Shown here piece after piece: positions 25,671-35,248 of a DNA stretch of 64,000 bases; the first letter of the stretch is position 1, and every line of letters starts with the position of its first letter. The DNA is from DDH964 sp963763205 (lineage in GTDB: Bacteria; Desulfobacterota; Desulfuromonadia; Desulfuromonadales; DDH964). The DNA is taken from contig CAVXNQ010000004.1 in assembly GCA_963763205.1 (NCBI GenBank), positions 62,001 through 126,000 of the forward strand. The letters are read 5' to 3'. The translations under genes and the position numbers were made by a program. The notes under the pieces were generated by a model. That model had not been told where the DNA came from and did not search any database. It saw only the letters and a program-made list of their open reading frames with translations.

Positions 25671-26867
25671 ATGAAATTCCCGGTATCGCCCCATATCGAA
25701 AAAGTTCACTTCCCGCCGATCTCCGAGGTCAAGGAATGGCTGAGCGGCCGCACCTTTTCCGCTGAGCGGCCGCTGGTCGACCTCTGCCAGGCGGTTCCCG
25801 ACTATCCGCCGGCAACCGAACTGGTGGAACACCTGAAGACCCTGCTCGACGACCCGGCGACTTCCCGCTACACCCCCGACGAGGGGCTCCCCGAGGTGCG
25901 CGAGGCGGTCAGCGCCTGGTACGCGCGCCATTACGGCGTCGGGCCCCGGCCCGACCAGCTCTGCCTGACCATCGGCGCCAGCCAGGCCTTCTGGCTGGCG
26001 ATGCTGGTCCTCTGCCAGGCCGGCGACGAGGTAATCGTCCAGCTCCCCGCCTACTTCGACCACCCGATGGCGCTGCAGGCCCTGGGCATCCGCTGCGTCT
26101 ACGCCCCCTTCGAACCCGCCAGCGGCGGGCTCGCCGACCCGGAGGTCATCACCCCCCTGGTCACGGAGCGCACCCGGGCGATCCTGCTGGTCTCGCCGAG
26201 CAACCCGACCGGCGACGTCCTTCCCCCGGCCACCCTGCGGAGGTTCTGCGAGCTGGCCCGCGCCCGGAACATCGCCCTGGTCCTCGACGAGACCTACAAC
26301 GCCTTTCTCCCGGGCAATGCCCGGCCCCACGAGCTCTTTTCCGATTCGGCCTGGAGTGATCACTTCGTCCACCTCGCCTCTTTCGGGAAGACCTTTGCGC
26401 TAACCGGCTACCGCGCCGGCGCGTTGGCCGCCTCCGCCCCCTTTATCCGCCACGCCCTCAAGGTGCAGGACACCATGGCGGTCTGCCAGCCGCGGATCAC
26501 CCAGCAGGCGGTGCGCTTCGGCTGCGAGCATCTCGACGCCTGGTCCGCGGCCAACAACGGCATGATGCAGCGCCGCCATTCCGCCTTCCGCGCCGCCTTT
26601 ACCCGCCCCGGCAACCCCTTCGAGCTGGTCACCAGCGGCGGCTTCTTCGCCTGGGTGCGCCACCCCTGGGCCGGTTTCACCAGTCGCCAAGCCGCGAAAC
26701 GGCTGGCCGACGAGGCCAATCTCCTCTGCCTTCCCGGTGAAGTCTTTGGCCCCGGGCTTGAGCCCTATTTGCGCCTGGCCTTCGGCAACATCGCTGAGGA
26801 CGCGATCCCGGCGGCGGTGGAGCGGTTTCGGGAGGTGGGCGAGGGGAAAAGCAATTTTGAATGTTGA
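25671..26867 (+). CDS. PLP-dependent aminotransferase class I/II
   Basis: This ~398-residue fold-type I aminotransferase has TPDEGLPEVREAVSAWYARHYG, LCLTIGASQAFWLAM, the SPSNPTGDVLPPATL substrate-loop Asn, LVLDETYNAFL (the Asp that pairs with the pyridine nitrogen) and the Schiff-base Lys in ASFGKTFALTGYRAG. The amino donor and acceptor are unknown. The last codons and the TGA stop lie inside the left arm of a 34-bp inverted repeat, so the natural C-terminus may have been replaced (see the repeat element). An ATG five codons upstream (25656) is possible, but 25671 fits the family better. Confidence 0.9.
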   Translation: MKFPVSPHIEKVHFPPISEVKEWLSGRTFSAERPLVDLCQAVPDYPPATELVEHLKTLLDDPATSRYTPDEGLPEVREAVSAWYARHYGVGPRPDQLCLTIGASQAFWLAMLVLCQAGDEVIVQLPAYFDHPMALQALGIRCVYAPFEPASGGLADPEVITPLVTERTRAILLVSPSNPTGDVLPPATLRRFCELARARNIALVLDETYNAFLPGNARPHELFSDSAWSDHFVHLASFGKTFALTGYRAGALAASAPFIRHALKVQDTMAVCQPRITQQAVRFGCEHLDAWSAANNGMMQRRHSAFRAAFTRPGNPFELVTSGGFFAWVRHPWAGFTSRQAAKRLADEANLLCLPGEVFGPGLEPYLRLAFGNIAEDAIPAAVERFREVGEGKSNFEC

Positions 26868-27042
26868 ATTTTGAATGTTGAGTTGATTTCATTTCATAAA
26901 TTAAAGCCTCGAAGCATCAAACCTCTTGCGGGGTGCTTCTTGTCCCTCTACTTTGGCAAAAAGCCATCAGCCACGAGTCAGGAATTGCCGGTCCCGTCCA
27001 ACGGTATCTCAATTCAACATTCAAAATTCAACATTCAAAATT
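26853..27042. repeat. Inverted-repeat element (34-bp arms, AT-rich)
   Basis: Left arm 26853-26886 and right arm 27009-27042 are inverted copies with one mismatch in 34 bp. Each arm is itself a tandem of a 14-16-bp unit (ttttgaatgttgaa). The 122-bp centre has no gene. The AT-rich arms contrast sharply with the surrounding GC. The left arm overlaps the 3-prime end of the aminotransferase gene and provides its last four codons and stop. Confidence 0.75.
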
Positions 27043-27069
27043 AATCCACCAACAATTTTGCTCACAATC

Positions 27070-29542
27070 ATGCCCACTCTACCCTCACCCCTCCCCATCG
27101 ACACCGTCCTCCCCGATCTGCGCCAGGCCCTCGCCGCCCATCCGGCGGCGGTCCTTGAGGCGCCCCCAGGCGCCGGCAAGACTACCCGGGTGCCGCCGGC
27201 CCTCCTCGACGAGCCGTGGCTGGCCGGGCGCACCATCCTCATGCTCGAGCCGCGGCGGCTGGCCGCCAGCAACGCCGCGCGCTTTATGGCGAAAGAGCGC
27301 GGCGAGGGGGTGGGACAGACGATCGGCTACGCTATCCGCTACGAGCGCAGGGTCTCGCAGGCCACCCGCATCGAGGTGGTCACCGAGGGGATCCTCACCC
27401 GCCGGCTGCAGGCCGACCCGGAACTGACCGGCGTCGGCCTGGTGATTTTCGACGAGTTCCACGAGCGCAACCTCAATTCCGACCTCGCCCTGGCCCTCTG
27501 CCGCGACGCCCAGCTCGGTCTGCGCGAGGATCTGAAGCTGCTGGTGATGTCGGCGACCCTCGATGCCGCTCCGGTGGCCAGACTCCTCGGCGACTGCCCG
27601 CGGATCGGCAGCGCCGGGCGCAGCTACCCGGTGACGGTGAATTATCTTGCCCAGGAGCCGGCCGGAAGGATGGGCGACACCGTGTCGCCGGCGGTGCGCC
27701 GGGCCTTGGCCGAGGCGCACGGCGACGTGCTGGTCTTCCTCCCCGGCGCCTTCGAGATCCGCCGCTGCGCCGGAGCGCTTTCCGACCTGGCCGGGCAGGT
27801 CGATATCCGCCCCCTCTACGGCGAGCTCCCCTTCGCCGAGCAGGAACGGGCGATCCTCCCCGGTCCGCGGCGCAAGGTGGTGCTGGCGACCAATATCGCC
27901 GAGACCAGCCTGACCATCGAGGGGGTGGGCGTGGTGATCGACGCCGGCTACGAGCGCCGGCCGCGCTTCGACGCCGCGAGAGGCATGACCAGCTTGGAGA
28001 CGGTGCGCATCTCCCGGGCGAGTGCCGAGCAGCGTGCCGGCCGCGCCGGCCGTCTCGGTCCCGGGGCCTGCTACCGCCTCTGGAGCGAAGGGACCCACGG
28101 GGGCGCTTCTCCCCTTCACGCCGCCGGAGATCCGCAGCGCCGACCTGGCGCCGCTGGCCCTGGAGCTGGCCCGCTGGGGGGTTGCCGACCCGTATCAGCT
28201 CGCCTGGCTCGACCCGCCGCCGGCCGGACACCTGGCCGGGGCGCGCTCGTTGCTGCAGTTGCTCGGCGCCCTCGACGACCAGGAGCGTCTGACTCCCCTG
28301 GGTGCGAAGATGGCGCAGTTTCCCGCCCATCCGCGTCTCGCCCGGCTGCTGGTCGCTGCGCAGGCGGCGGGAACCCCCGGCCTTGGCGCTGATCTGGTCG
28401 CCCTCCTCTCCGAGCGGGACCTGGCCGGCGGCGCGACTTCCAGCCATGCCAGCGACAGCGACCTGCTTGACCGCCTCGAACAGTTGCGCCGCCGCGGCCA
28501 TGAAAGTGCGGCGCGGGCGGCGCGCTACTGGCGGGAGAAGCTGGGCGTTGCCGGCAGCGAGCCGGCCGCCGATGGCGAAACTGTCGGGCGGCTGCTGGCG
28601 GCGGCCTATCCCGACCGCATCGGCCGGCAGCGGGAGCCCGGCAGCGGCCGCTACCTCTTCTCCGGCGGCTTCGGCGGCAAGCTTTCTCCACGCTCGGCGG
28701 TCAAGGGGGGAGAGTGGCTGGTTGCGGTGGAGGTGGCCGGCAAGCCGGGCGGGGAGGGGGAGATCCGGCTGGCGAATGTGCTGAGCCGGGAGACGGTGGA
28801 GGAGCTGTTCGGTGCCGGATTGTCCTGGCAGCGCGAGGTCGACTGGGACGAACGCGCCGGGCGGGTGGTGGCCCGCGAGGTGCGCCGCCTCGGCGCCCTG
28901 GCGCTGCAGGAGCGGCCGGCGGCGGCCGGGCCCGAGGACACGGTTCCGGCGCTTTTGGCGCTGCTGCGTCGGCGCGGCCTGGAACTCCTCGACTGGACCC
29001 CGGCGGCGCGCCAGTTGCTGGCCCGTGCCCGACTCGTCGCCGTCCACCACCCCGGCTGGCCCGATCTGTCCGAGCCGGCACTGCTGGCGAGCCTGGAGGA
29101 ATGGCTCGCCCCGTACCTGGCCGGCGTCACCACCCTTGCCGCCCTGCGTAAAATCGACCTGGTCGCCGCCCTGCAGGGACGGATCGGCTGGACCCGGCAG
29201 CAGAAACTTGCCCGCCTCGCCCCCGAGCGGCTGAAGGTGCCGAGCGGCTCGAACATCCGCCTCGACTACGATGCCGAGGACGGCCCGGTCCTCGCCTGCA
29301 AGCTCCAGGAGCTGTTCGGCCTCGCCGCAACGCCGACCGTCGTCGACGGCGCGGTGCCGGTCCTCATCCACCTCCTCTCCCCGGCCGGCCGGCCGCTGGC
29401 CGTCACCCGCGATCTGCGCTCCTTCTGGGACACCATCTACCCGGAGGTGAAGAAGGAGATGAAGGGCCGCTACCCCAGGCACCCCTGGCCCGACGATCCC
29501 TGGAACGCCGTCGCCACCAAGCGCACCAAGAACCGGCTGTAA
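27070..29542 (+). CDS. hrpB: ATP-dependent RNA helicase HrpB (one frameshift)
   Basis: The frame opens MPTLPSPLPIDTVLPDLRQAL. Walker A is APPGAGKTTR (31-40), the DEAH-type box reads FDEFHERNLNSD, SAT is MSATLDA, and motifs V/VI are ATNIAETSLTI and SAEQRAGRAGR. The HrpB-specific C-terminal half ends with RPLAVTRDLRSFWDTIYPEVKKEMKGRYPRHPWPDDP, a clear signature. The frame is lost in the GGGGG run at 28098-28102 (one surplus G) and resumes as ALLPFTPPEIRSADL. Corrected length is about 824 aa, normal for HrpB. A single homopolymer slip suggests sequence error. Confidence 0.92.
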
Positions 29543-30044
29543 GGGACTGGCTCCGCCAGGAGCCTGTTAATATTTGCCCTTGAAGGCAATGGAGCAGGTG
29601 GGAGCCGAGAAGAAGGGGACGGCTGGGAATCAGGGGGGGGGGACGCTGCTTGCTAACTTGCTATTGCCAATTTCCCCACAATTCACGCCCGCAGTGACGG
29701 ATCGAGTTTGACCATCTCTGCATTGTCTGGCCGCTCATTGTCGAAGCATGTCCATCTGCTGCTCATGCCGACTGCGTCCGCCAGCGTTCCAGGCGGGGAT
29801 GAGCCTGCATTTGTTGGTCGTGCTCTCTTTTGTTCCCCACGACAGTCTTGCTTTTCAATAAAGCCCTTGCGAGCCAGGCATCGCAGGACCTCTTCATAAG
29901 CAGGGGTTGTGGGGTCTCCAAGTTGCCAATTGGGTTTCGTCCGACCCTGTTAGCTGTTGACCAGAACTGTTCATAAGGACCAGGGCCTTTGGGCAGCGCA
30001 GCGCCAAGTTGCCCCCAGAATCCCCGACTGAAAATTAGAAAAAA
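29543..30044. other. Intergenic region with possible decayed coding sequence
   Basis: No intact gene. It includes a ten-G run near 29626. A minus-strand stretch (about 29930-29701) without stops reads NWQLGDPTTPAYEEVLRCL and onward. It resembles a winged-helix type segment but has no start codon and cannot be assigned. Treat it as remnant or non-coding. Confidence 0.35.
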
Positions 30045-30085
30045 ACCAGCTGGATTGTTCTAATCCAACTGGTCCTTTTGTCTTT
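30045..30085 (-). terminator. Intrinsic terminator (bidirectional)
   Basis: ACCAGCTGGATT-N5-AATCCAACTGGT forms a 12-bp stem with one mismatch. On the minus strand it is followed by TTTTTTTCTAATTTTC, a strong terminator for the MTH1187-family gene. On the plus strand CCTTTTGTCTTT follows. Confidence 0.8.
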
Positions 30086-30166
30086 ATGGGGAGATATCCG
30101 AAGAGATCAGAATAGACTGTGACGTTCGGATGCCTGCCTGAGCGTCCCATCGACCTGCCCGCCTGT

Positions 30167-30463
30167 CTACATCTTCTCACAAACGCTGCGAATCTTGTCT
30201 TCCATACTCTGGCTGCGGTCGGTGCGGGTGCCGACCTTGATGGTGGTGGTGATCCGCGGCGCGCCCATGGCGTGCACCGCCTCATGGCAGCGCTTGACGG
30301 CGGCGAAGACCGCATCCCATTCCCCCTCGATGTTGGTGCCGTAGGCGTGCAGGGTGTGCTTCAGCCCGGCCTCCTGGATCACCTTCTCGCAGGCGGCGAT
30401 GTAGGGGGAGAGGGAGACACCGACGCCGAGGGGAACGATGCAGAGGTCGATCATCACATTCAT
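30167..30463 (-). CDS. MTH1187/YkoF-like thiamine-binding family protein
   Basis: This 98-residue protein matches the DUF77/MTH1187 family: VMIDLCIVPLGVGVSLSPYIAACEKVIQEAG, LHAYGTNIEGEWDAVFAAVKRCHEAV, GAPRITTTIKVGTRTD. Members form ferredoxin-like tetramers, and some bind thiamine or its precursors. ATG 30463 gives the normal family length; longer upstream readings run into the inverted-repeat region. It is a single-gene unit ending at a strong terminator 90 bp downstream. Confidence 0.9.
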   Translation of the reverse strand: MNVMIDLCIVPLGVGVSLSPYIAACEKVIQEAGLKHTLHAYGTNIEGEWDAVFAAVKRCHEAVHAMGAPRITTTIKVGTRTDRSQSMEDKIRSVCEKM

Positions 30464-30502
30464 GTGCGGACTCCGATAGGCATAATGTTGTAAAGGCAAA
30501 GG

Positions 30503-30611
30503 CCTTTGGACACGGAAGACGGATCGCAAGGATTTAGAGGCAGGGCCAAAGAGAGGCTTTGGAGGTCAATGCCTGATCCGTGAAAATCGGACTTTTATCC
30601 GTGTCCAAAGG
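30503..30611. repeat. Inverted-repeat element upstream of MTH1187 gene
   Basis: CCTTTGGACACGGA (30503-30516) and its perfect complement TCCGTGTCCAAAGG (30598-30611) flank 81 bp. The spacer contains further short matches (ggatc ... gatcc, gccaaag ... ctttgg), so the RNA could fold extensively. It may be a small mobile palindrome. Confidence 0.55.
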
Positions 30612-30632
30612 ATTTTTGGTTTTAGATGGAAT

Positions 30633-30664
30633 GGGGACAGGCACCCTGACGGGAGCCTGTCCCC
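30633..30664 (-). terminator. GC-rich hairpin after DUF1499 gene
   Basis: GGGGACAGGC-N12-GCCTGTCCCC is a 10-bp perfect stem directly after the DUF1499 stop on the minus strand. The GGGGACAGGC motif is a frequent intergenic repeat in related genomes as I recall. No T-run follows. Confidence 0.5.
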
Positions 30665-31133
30665 CTATTGGGCTGTGGTTGGCGCCGCGGCGGCAAGGGT
30701 CTGTCGGATGCGTTCGATGCGGCGGCGGTTGACGCCGAAGTCGTACCAGCCGCTGCGGGCGGCGCTGCGCACCTCGATCTGCTGCTGCCCGGCGGGGAGG
30801 TAGAACTCGAGGTCGTCGACGAAGCGGAAGAGGGCCGATCTCGCCTCGGCGTGGAGGTAGTCGTCGCGCTCCTCGACGATGCGGGTGCGGGGGAGGGCTT
30901 CCACCACGTGCACCAGGCGCTGCAGGGCTGCCGCCCGGGGGCCGTCGTAGGTGAATGGCGGCACCCGGCGGCCCGGGTCGGTCTCCTGGCTGGCGACGCA
31001 GTTGGGGCTCTGCGGGCAGGCGGCGAGGCGGCCGTCATGGACGCCGAGCCCGGCCGGCGCCTGACCCGGCGCAGCCGGCCAGCAGGAGCAGGGGGACCCA
31101 CTGCCAACGGCTTCCCCTGCGTCCTCCCCTCAT
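30665..31133 (-). CDS. DUF1499 family lipoprotein (one frameshift)
   Basis: The N-terminus MRGGRRGSRWQWVPLLLLLAGC is a lipoprotein signal peptide. In the following frame come CPQSPNCVASQ, ALPRTRIVEERDDYLHAEARS, LFRFVDDLEFYL and RSAARSGWYDFGVNRRRIERIR, the DUF1499 signature. The frame change occurs at about 31050-31070; downstream homology is continuous to a TAG at 30665. The ATG overlaps the stop of the M16 protease gene (ATGA), so the two are translationally coupled. Function unknown; secreted or outer-membrane-anchored. Confidence 0.75.
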
Positions 31134-34087
31134 ATCCGCTCCACCTGCAGTTTCTCTTCGCCGGCAAGCTCTCCGTTGGCCTTCTGCAGGGCCTCCTCCC
31201 CGCCGACCACCGAGACCACGCTCCCCTTTCGTCCCGCCACGAGGTAGCGTTCGGCCGCCGCAATAAGCTGGCCGCGGTCCACCGCCAGGACCCGCTCGCG
31301 CAGCTGCTGCCGGAGGTCTTCGGTGAGGCCCTGGCGCAGATTGGCGAACTCGCGGGCGCCGCGGCTGCCCGGGGCGAGGGGGCGGTCGAGATCGCCGAAG
31401 ACGGCGAGGACCGCCTCGTCGATGGCTTCGGTGTCGAAACGGCCGCCGGCCGCCCAGTTGGCCGCTTCGTCGAAGACCCGCAGGGTTTGCGCCAATTGCG
31501 GGTCCCGGTAGGAGAGGAGGGAGAAGAGTCCGCCCTCGGGATCGTAGCTCGCCAGTCCGCCGTAGGCGCCGCCCTTTTCGCGAATCTCCCGGTGCAGGAA
31601 GCCGGCTCGCAGCAGGCGCGCCAGGACCATCAGCGGGGCGGCATCCGCCGAGGTGAAGGGGGCGCCGGGGAAGACCCGGGTGACATAGTTGACCGGCACC
31701 GAGGTGGCCCAGCCGAAATTGCCGTTCCCGGCCGCGAAGGGGGGGAGCGGGTGCAATTCTCCGGCGGTGGCGGGGAGGTTTCCATAATAACCGGCGAGGT
31801 GCTCGGCGAAGACGGGGATCTGGTCCTTTTCGCCGGTCAATGCGCAGGTGAAGGTGGGGCGTTCGAACAGGGCGCCGGCAATGGTCTGCAGCTGCGCGGC
31901 AAAGTCTGCCAGCTCGGCGGCCGGCAGGGCGGCCAGGCGCCGCGCCAGGCGGATCTGGGAGAGCCCGCCCCAGGTCTCCTGCAGGGCCCCACCGGGGGTC
32001 AGGCGTCCGGCAGCGGCCCGTGCCGCATAGCTGTGCCCCGAGCCGGGGATGGAGTTGTCGAGGTTGGTGCGCACCTGGTTGAGCACCGTGCGCAGCCGCT
32101 CCAGGTCGGCGAAGTCGGGAGCGCGGCTGAGATCGGCGAGGATCGCGAACAGGGGGCCGGCATTGCGGACCAGGGCCTTGCCGCGCAGGCTGATCACCGC
32201 CTGGAGCTGGCGGAAGTCGGCGGGGGCCTCGAGGATGTCGGTGCTGAGCGAAATTCCCCCCGTCGCCGCCTCCAGGCGTTCAGCCATCTGCAGGTAGCTG
32301 TAGCCGGCGGCGCCGACCTGGGTCAGCAGGCTGCAGAAGAAGGGCAGCAGCGGCAGCAATTCGGGCGGTACGAGGGTTGCCGGCAGCAACGCCTGGAGGT
32401 AGCCGATGCCGTTGGTCGGCTGCGGGAAACAGCAGACTCCCGCCTCGCCCAGGGCCTGGCGGGTGAAGGGGACGGGGATCTCCGTCGGCGGGATATCCGC
32501 GCGCGAAAGACCAGGGAGGCAGGAGACATCTTCGGCCGCCTCCTGGGCCTGCTGCAGCTCCCGGGCCGCGGCGACGATCCGCTCCCGGTCGCCGGCGTCG
32601 AGGGTTTGCCGGATCGCCTCCAGGCGCGTGGCGATGTCCGCCTCCTGGCGCTGCTGCAGGGTCTGGTCCGGCGCCAGCGTCAAGGTCACCCGGTGGGGGT
32701 TGTCGAGCAGCCAGCGGCGAATCAGGTCCTGGAAAAAGGGACCGGCAGCCAGCTCGCGCCGCAGCCGCGCCAGGTTGGCCTCGAGCTGGAGGGGGGAGAG
32801 GGGATCGTCGGCGTGGAGCCAGGGTCCGAGCATGCGCATCAGCAGCCCGAGGGGGTAGGGGTAGTGGTCCCCGGAGACCTCGCGATGGGCGAATTCGAGG
32901 CGATGGATGACGGCCTCGATGCGTTCCTCCGAGAACCCTTCGGCGGCCACCTGCTCCAGGGTCCTGAGGATCAACTCCTCGACCTGGTCGGTGCGCTCCG
33001 CCTCGCTGGCCTGCAGGCCGGCGGCGAAATAGGTGGTGCGGTTCTCGTCGTGGTAGCCGCAGCCGGGGGCGAGGTTGCCGCCGAGCCCGGAATCGAGCAG
33101 GGCCTTGTAGAGGGGGGCCGCCGGGTTGCCGATAAGCAGGGACGAAAGCAGGCCGAGGGCGAGGCGCTCGAAGCTGTCGCTGACATCGCAGGCGAGCCAG
33201 CCGACCTGGATCATGGTCTTGGCCGCCAACGGCTCGCCGGGATCGAGCGGGTAGCTCTCGGCCACCCGGTCGGGCCGGGTCAGGCGAATCTCCGGCGGCA
33301 CCTCGCTGGCGACCTGGTGCGGCTCGCAGTGCTGCAGGACCCGCTCCTCGACGACGCGCAAGTGGTCCAGAAGCGGCAGGTTGCCATAGCTGAAGAACCA
33401 GGCGTTGCCCGGCTGGTAGTAGGCGCGGTGGAAGGCGCGCAGCTCCTCCCAGCTGAGGTCGGGGATCGCTTCCGGCTCCCCTCCCGAGTTGTGGCGGTAG
33501 CAGGTGGTGGGGTAGAGCGCCCGCCCCAGGCGCCGGGCCAGCAGCGAGGACGGGGAGGCCATCGCCCCCTTCATCTCGTTGTAGACCACCCCCTTGAAGG
33601 TCAGCGCCGAGCCGGGATCGTCGGGATTGACGAACTCCAGGCGGTGCCCCTCCTGGCTGAAATCCCGTTCCCGCAGCAGCGGAAAGAAGGCGGCGTCGAG
33701 ATAGACGTCCATCAGGTTGTAGAAGTCCTTGCGATTCTGGCTGGCGAAGGGGTAGGCCGTCCAGTCGCTGGCGGTCATGGCGTTCATGAAGGTGTTGAGG
33801 CTGCGTTTGAGCATGGTGAAGAAAGGATCGCGCACCGGGTAGCGCTGCGACCCGCAGAGGACCGTATGCTCAAGGATGTGGGCGACGCCGGTCGAATCGT
33901 CGGGCGGGGTGCGAAAGACGACGGCGAAGAGGTTGTTCGGGTCAGCCGTGGCGAGATGGACGTAGCGGGCGCCGCTGGCCGGGTGCTGCAACTGGACGAA
34001 GGTGGCGTTGAGCTCCGGCAGTTCGGTCCGGAAGACAACATCGAAGCCATGCCCGAAGGGGCCGGATGCGGGGTAGATTTCGGTCAT
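31130..34087 (-). CDS. M16C (insulinase/PreP-type) metallopeptidase
   Basis: This intact 985-residue protein has the inverted zinc motif His70-x2-Glu73-His74 (AHILEHTVLCGS), followed by PVRDPFFTMLKRSLNTFMNAMTASDWTAYPF and the third ligand region further on. There are four M16-type domains (two active/inactive pairs), including KGVVYNEMKGAM and the C-terminal EIREKGGAYGG substrate-binding motif. Presequence-protease-like enzymes degrade short unfolded peptides. No signal peptide is apparent, so it is probably cytosolic. It is the first gene of a two-gene unit with the DUF1499 lipoprotein. Confidence 0.93.
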   Translation of the reverse strand: MTEIYPASGPFGHGFDVVFRTELPELNATFVQLQHPASGARYVHLATADPNNLFAVVFRTPPDDSTGVAHILEHTVLCGSQRYPVRDPFFTMLKRSLNTFMNAMTASDWTAYPFASQNRKDFYNLMDVYLDAAFFPLLRERDFSQEGHRLEFVNPDDPGSALTFKGVVYNEMKGAMASPSSLLARRLGRALYPTTCYRHNSGGEPEAIPDLSWEELRAFHRAYYQPGNAWFFSYGNLPLLDHLRVVEERVLQHCEPHQVASEVPPEIRLTRPDRVAESYPLDPGEPLAAKTMIQVGWLACDVSDSFERLALGLLSSLLIGNPAAPLYKALLDSGLGGNLAPGCGYHDENRTTYFAAGLQASEAERTDQVEELILRTLEQVAAEGFSEERIEAVIHRLEFAHREVSGDHYPYPLGLLMRMLGPWLHADDPLSPLQLEANLARLRRELAAGPFFQDLIRRWLLDNPHRVTLTLAPDQTLQQRQEADIATRLEAIRQTLDAGDRERIVAAARELQQAQEAAEDVSCLPGLSRADIPPTEIPVPFTRQALGEAGVCCFPQPTNGIGYLQALLPATLVPPELLPLLPFFCSLLTQVGAAGYSYLQMAERLEAATGGISLSTDILEAPADFRQLQAVISLRGKALVRNAGPLFAILADLSRAPDFADLERLRTVLNQVRTNLDNSIPGSGHSYAARAAAGRLTPGGALQETWGGLSQIRLARRLAALPAAELADFAAQLQTIAGALFERPTFTCALTGEKDQIPVFAEHLAGYYGNLPATAGELHPLPPFAAGNGNFGWATSVPVNYVTRVFPGAPFTSADAAPLMVLARLLRAGFLHREIREKGGAYGGLASYDPEGGLFSLLSYRDPQLAQTLRVFDEAANWAAGGRFDTEAIDEAVLAVFGDLDRPLAPGSRGAREFANLRQGLTEDLRQQLRERVLAVDRGQLIAAAERYLVAGRKGSVVSVVGGEEALQKANGELAGEEKLQVERI

Positions 34088-34341
34088 TGGTCGACAACTC
34101 CCTGGTAGTATTGGTCAAGAGCCTAGTTTAACCGACCCGTTGGGATTGTCACGGGAAAAGACGACTGCCCGGCGCAAGGCACAATGGCGGCCCGTGGCGG
34201 AATACCCGAATTCTCGCAGCCAGGTCTTGAATTCGAAGGCTCGAGTGTTAATTTGATGTCGAAAGGTTCGATATGGAGGTATCCCGGGGGAGAAGGGAGG
34301 TGCTTGCTTCTGGCCGCATTTCCCACCAAAGGAGAGTCGTG

Positions 34342-34791
34342 ATGCTGACAAGTCTGTTGAAAACGAAAGACGATTCGGCCAGCCTGGTCCTGCGGGTGAT
34401 GCTTGGCGTGGTCATGTTTCCCCACGGGGCGCAGAAGGTGCTGGGCTGGTTTGGAGGCTACGGCCTATCCGGAACGCTTAACTATTTCACCGGAACCATG
34501 GGGATCCCGCTGGCGTTTGCGGTTCTGGCCATCGCCGCCGAGTTTCTCGGCTCGATCGGCCTGATCGTCGGCCTGGTCACCCGGCTGGCGGCATTCGGGA
34601 TCGCCTGCAATATGGCTGTGGCCATCTTCATGGTGCATCTGCCCAACGGCTTTTTCATGAACTGGAGCGGCAAGCAGGCCGGCGAGGGGTTCGAGTTTCA
34701 CCTGTTGGCGATCGCCATCGCCCTGGCGCTGATGATCAAGGGCGGCGGCCGCTGGTCCATGGATCGACTGTTCAAGGCAGGACGTTTTTGA
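34342..34791 (+). CDS. DoxX family membrane protein
   Basis: This 149-residue protein has four predicted transmembrane segments (around 15-35, 52-78, 80-102, 118-138) and the DoxX pattern RVMLGVVMFPHGAQKVLGWFGGYGL, GIPLAFAVLAIAAEFLGSIGLIVGL and RLAAFGIACNMAVAI. Family members are integral membrane proteins linked to quinone/thiosulfate oxidation or oxidative stress, but mostly uncharacterised. ATG 34342 follows AAAGGAG. A 250-bp non-coding stretch precedes it; nothing else is recognised there. Confidence 0.9.
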   Translation: MLTSLLKTKDDSASLVLRVMLGVVMFPHGAQKVLGWFGGYGLSGTLNYFTGTMGIPLAFAVLAIAAEFLGSIGLIVGLVTRLAAFGIACNMAVAIFMVHLPNGFFMNWSGKQAGEGFEFHLLAIAIALALMIKGGGRWSMDRLFKAGRF

Positions 34792-34937
34792 AAGGTTCGG
34801 GCACCATTGGTCCTCCGCGCAGCGATCTGCCGGCAGTGGGGGCTGCCGTGGTGGGTTCCGGCCAAGGGCAAGGGGGCGCCGCGATCCATTTTGGGGTTGC
34901 GGAAACGCCCTGGTTGTGTTAGAAATCTCCCTCTTGT

Positions 34938-35014
34938 CGGGGCGTAGCGCAGCCTGGTAGCGCACCTGCCTTGGGAGCAGGGGGTCGCTGGTTCGAATCC
35001 AGTCGCCCCGACCA
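34938..35014 (+). tRNA. tRNA-Pro (TGG)
   Basis: Acceptor CGGGGCG pairs with CGCCCCG. The D-arm has TAGCGCAG, the anticodon loop CTTGGGA gives TGG, the T-arm is GGTTCGAATCC and CCA is encoded. Length 77 nt. Confidence 0.95.
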
Positions 35015-35018
35015 TCGC

Positions 35019-35095
35019 GCGCCAGTAGCTCAGTTGGAAAGAGCAGCGGCCTTCTAAGCCGTTGGCCGAGGGTTCGAATCCTTCCTGGCGCGCCA
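35019..35095 (+). tRNA. tRNA-Arg (TCT)
   Basis: Acceptor GCGCCAG pairs with CTGGCGC. TAGCTCAG lies in the D-arm, the anticodon loop CTTCTAA gives TCT, the T-arm is GGTTCGAATCC and CCA is encoded. It begins 5 bp after the tRNA-Pro. Confidence 0.95.
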
Positions 35096-35171
35096 TTTTA
35101 AAGTGCCGGGAAGTGGGAAGATTCCCATTGACAAGTGGCCAGATGCTTAGCTAGTATTGGCTCCGTTTTGT

Positions 35172-35248
35172 GGTGGGTGTAGCTCAGTTGGTAGAGCACT
35201 GGATTGTGGCTCCAGTTGTCGAGGGTTCGATCCCCTTCACTCACCCCA
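35172..35248 (+). tRNA. tRNA-His (GTG)
   Basis: The extra 5-prime G (position -1) typical of tRNA-His precedes acceptor GTGGGTG, which pairs with CACTCAC. The anticodon loop TTGTGGC gives GTG, the discriminator is C and CCA is encoded. Confidence 0.95.

Noticed and set aside
24459..26372. Long minus-strand open frame opposite the M20 peptidase and aminotransferase
   Set aside because: The plus-strand genes have full catalytic motifs. The minus frame is a high-GC shadow with no recognisable domain.
29752..29790. HVHLLLMP string suggesting a REP-associated (Y1) transposase
   Set aside because: Only eight residues match. The flanking residues lack the other TnpA-REP motifs, so it is probably chance.
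30668..34108. A very long plus-strand open frame of over 1100 codons opposite the M16 protease
   Set aside because: It is the antisense shadow of the intact minus-strand M16 gene. The translated sequence is low-complexity Gly/Ala/Glu/Arg, and the minus strand carries the HxxEH motif.
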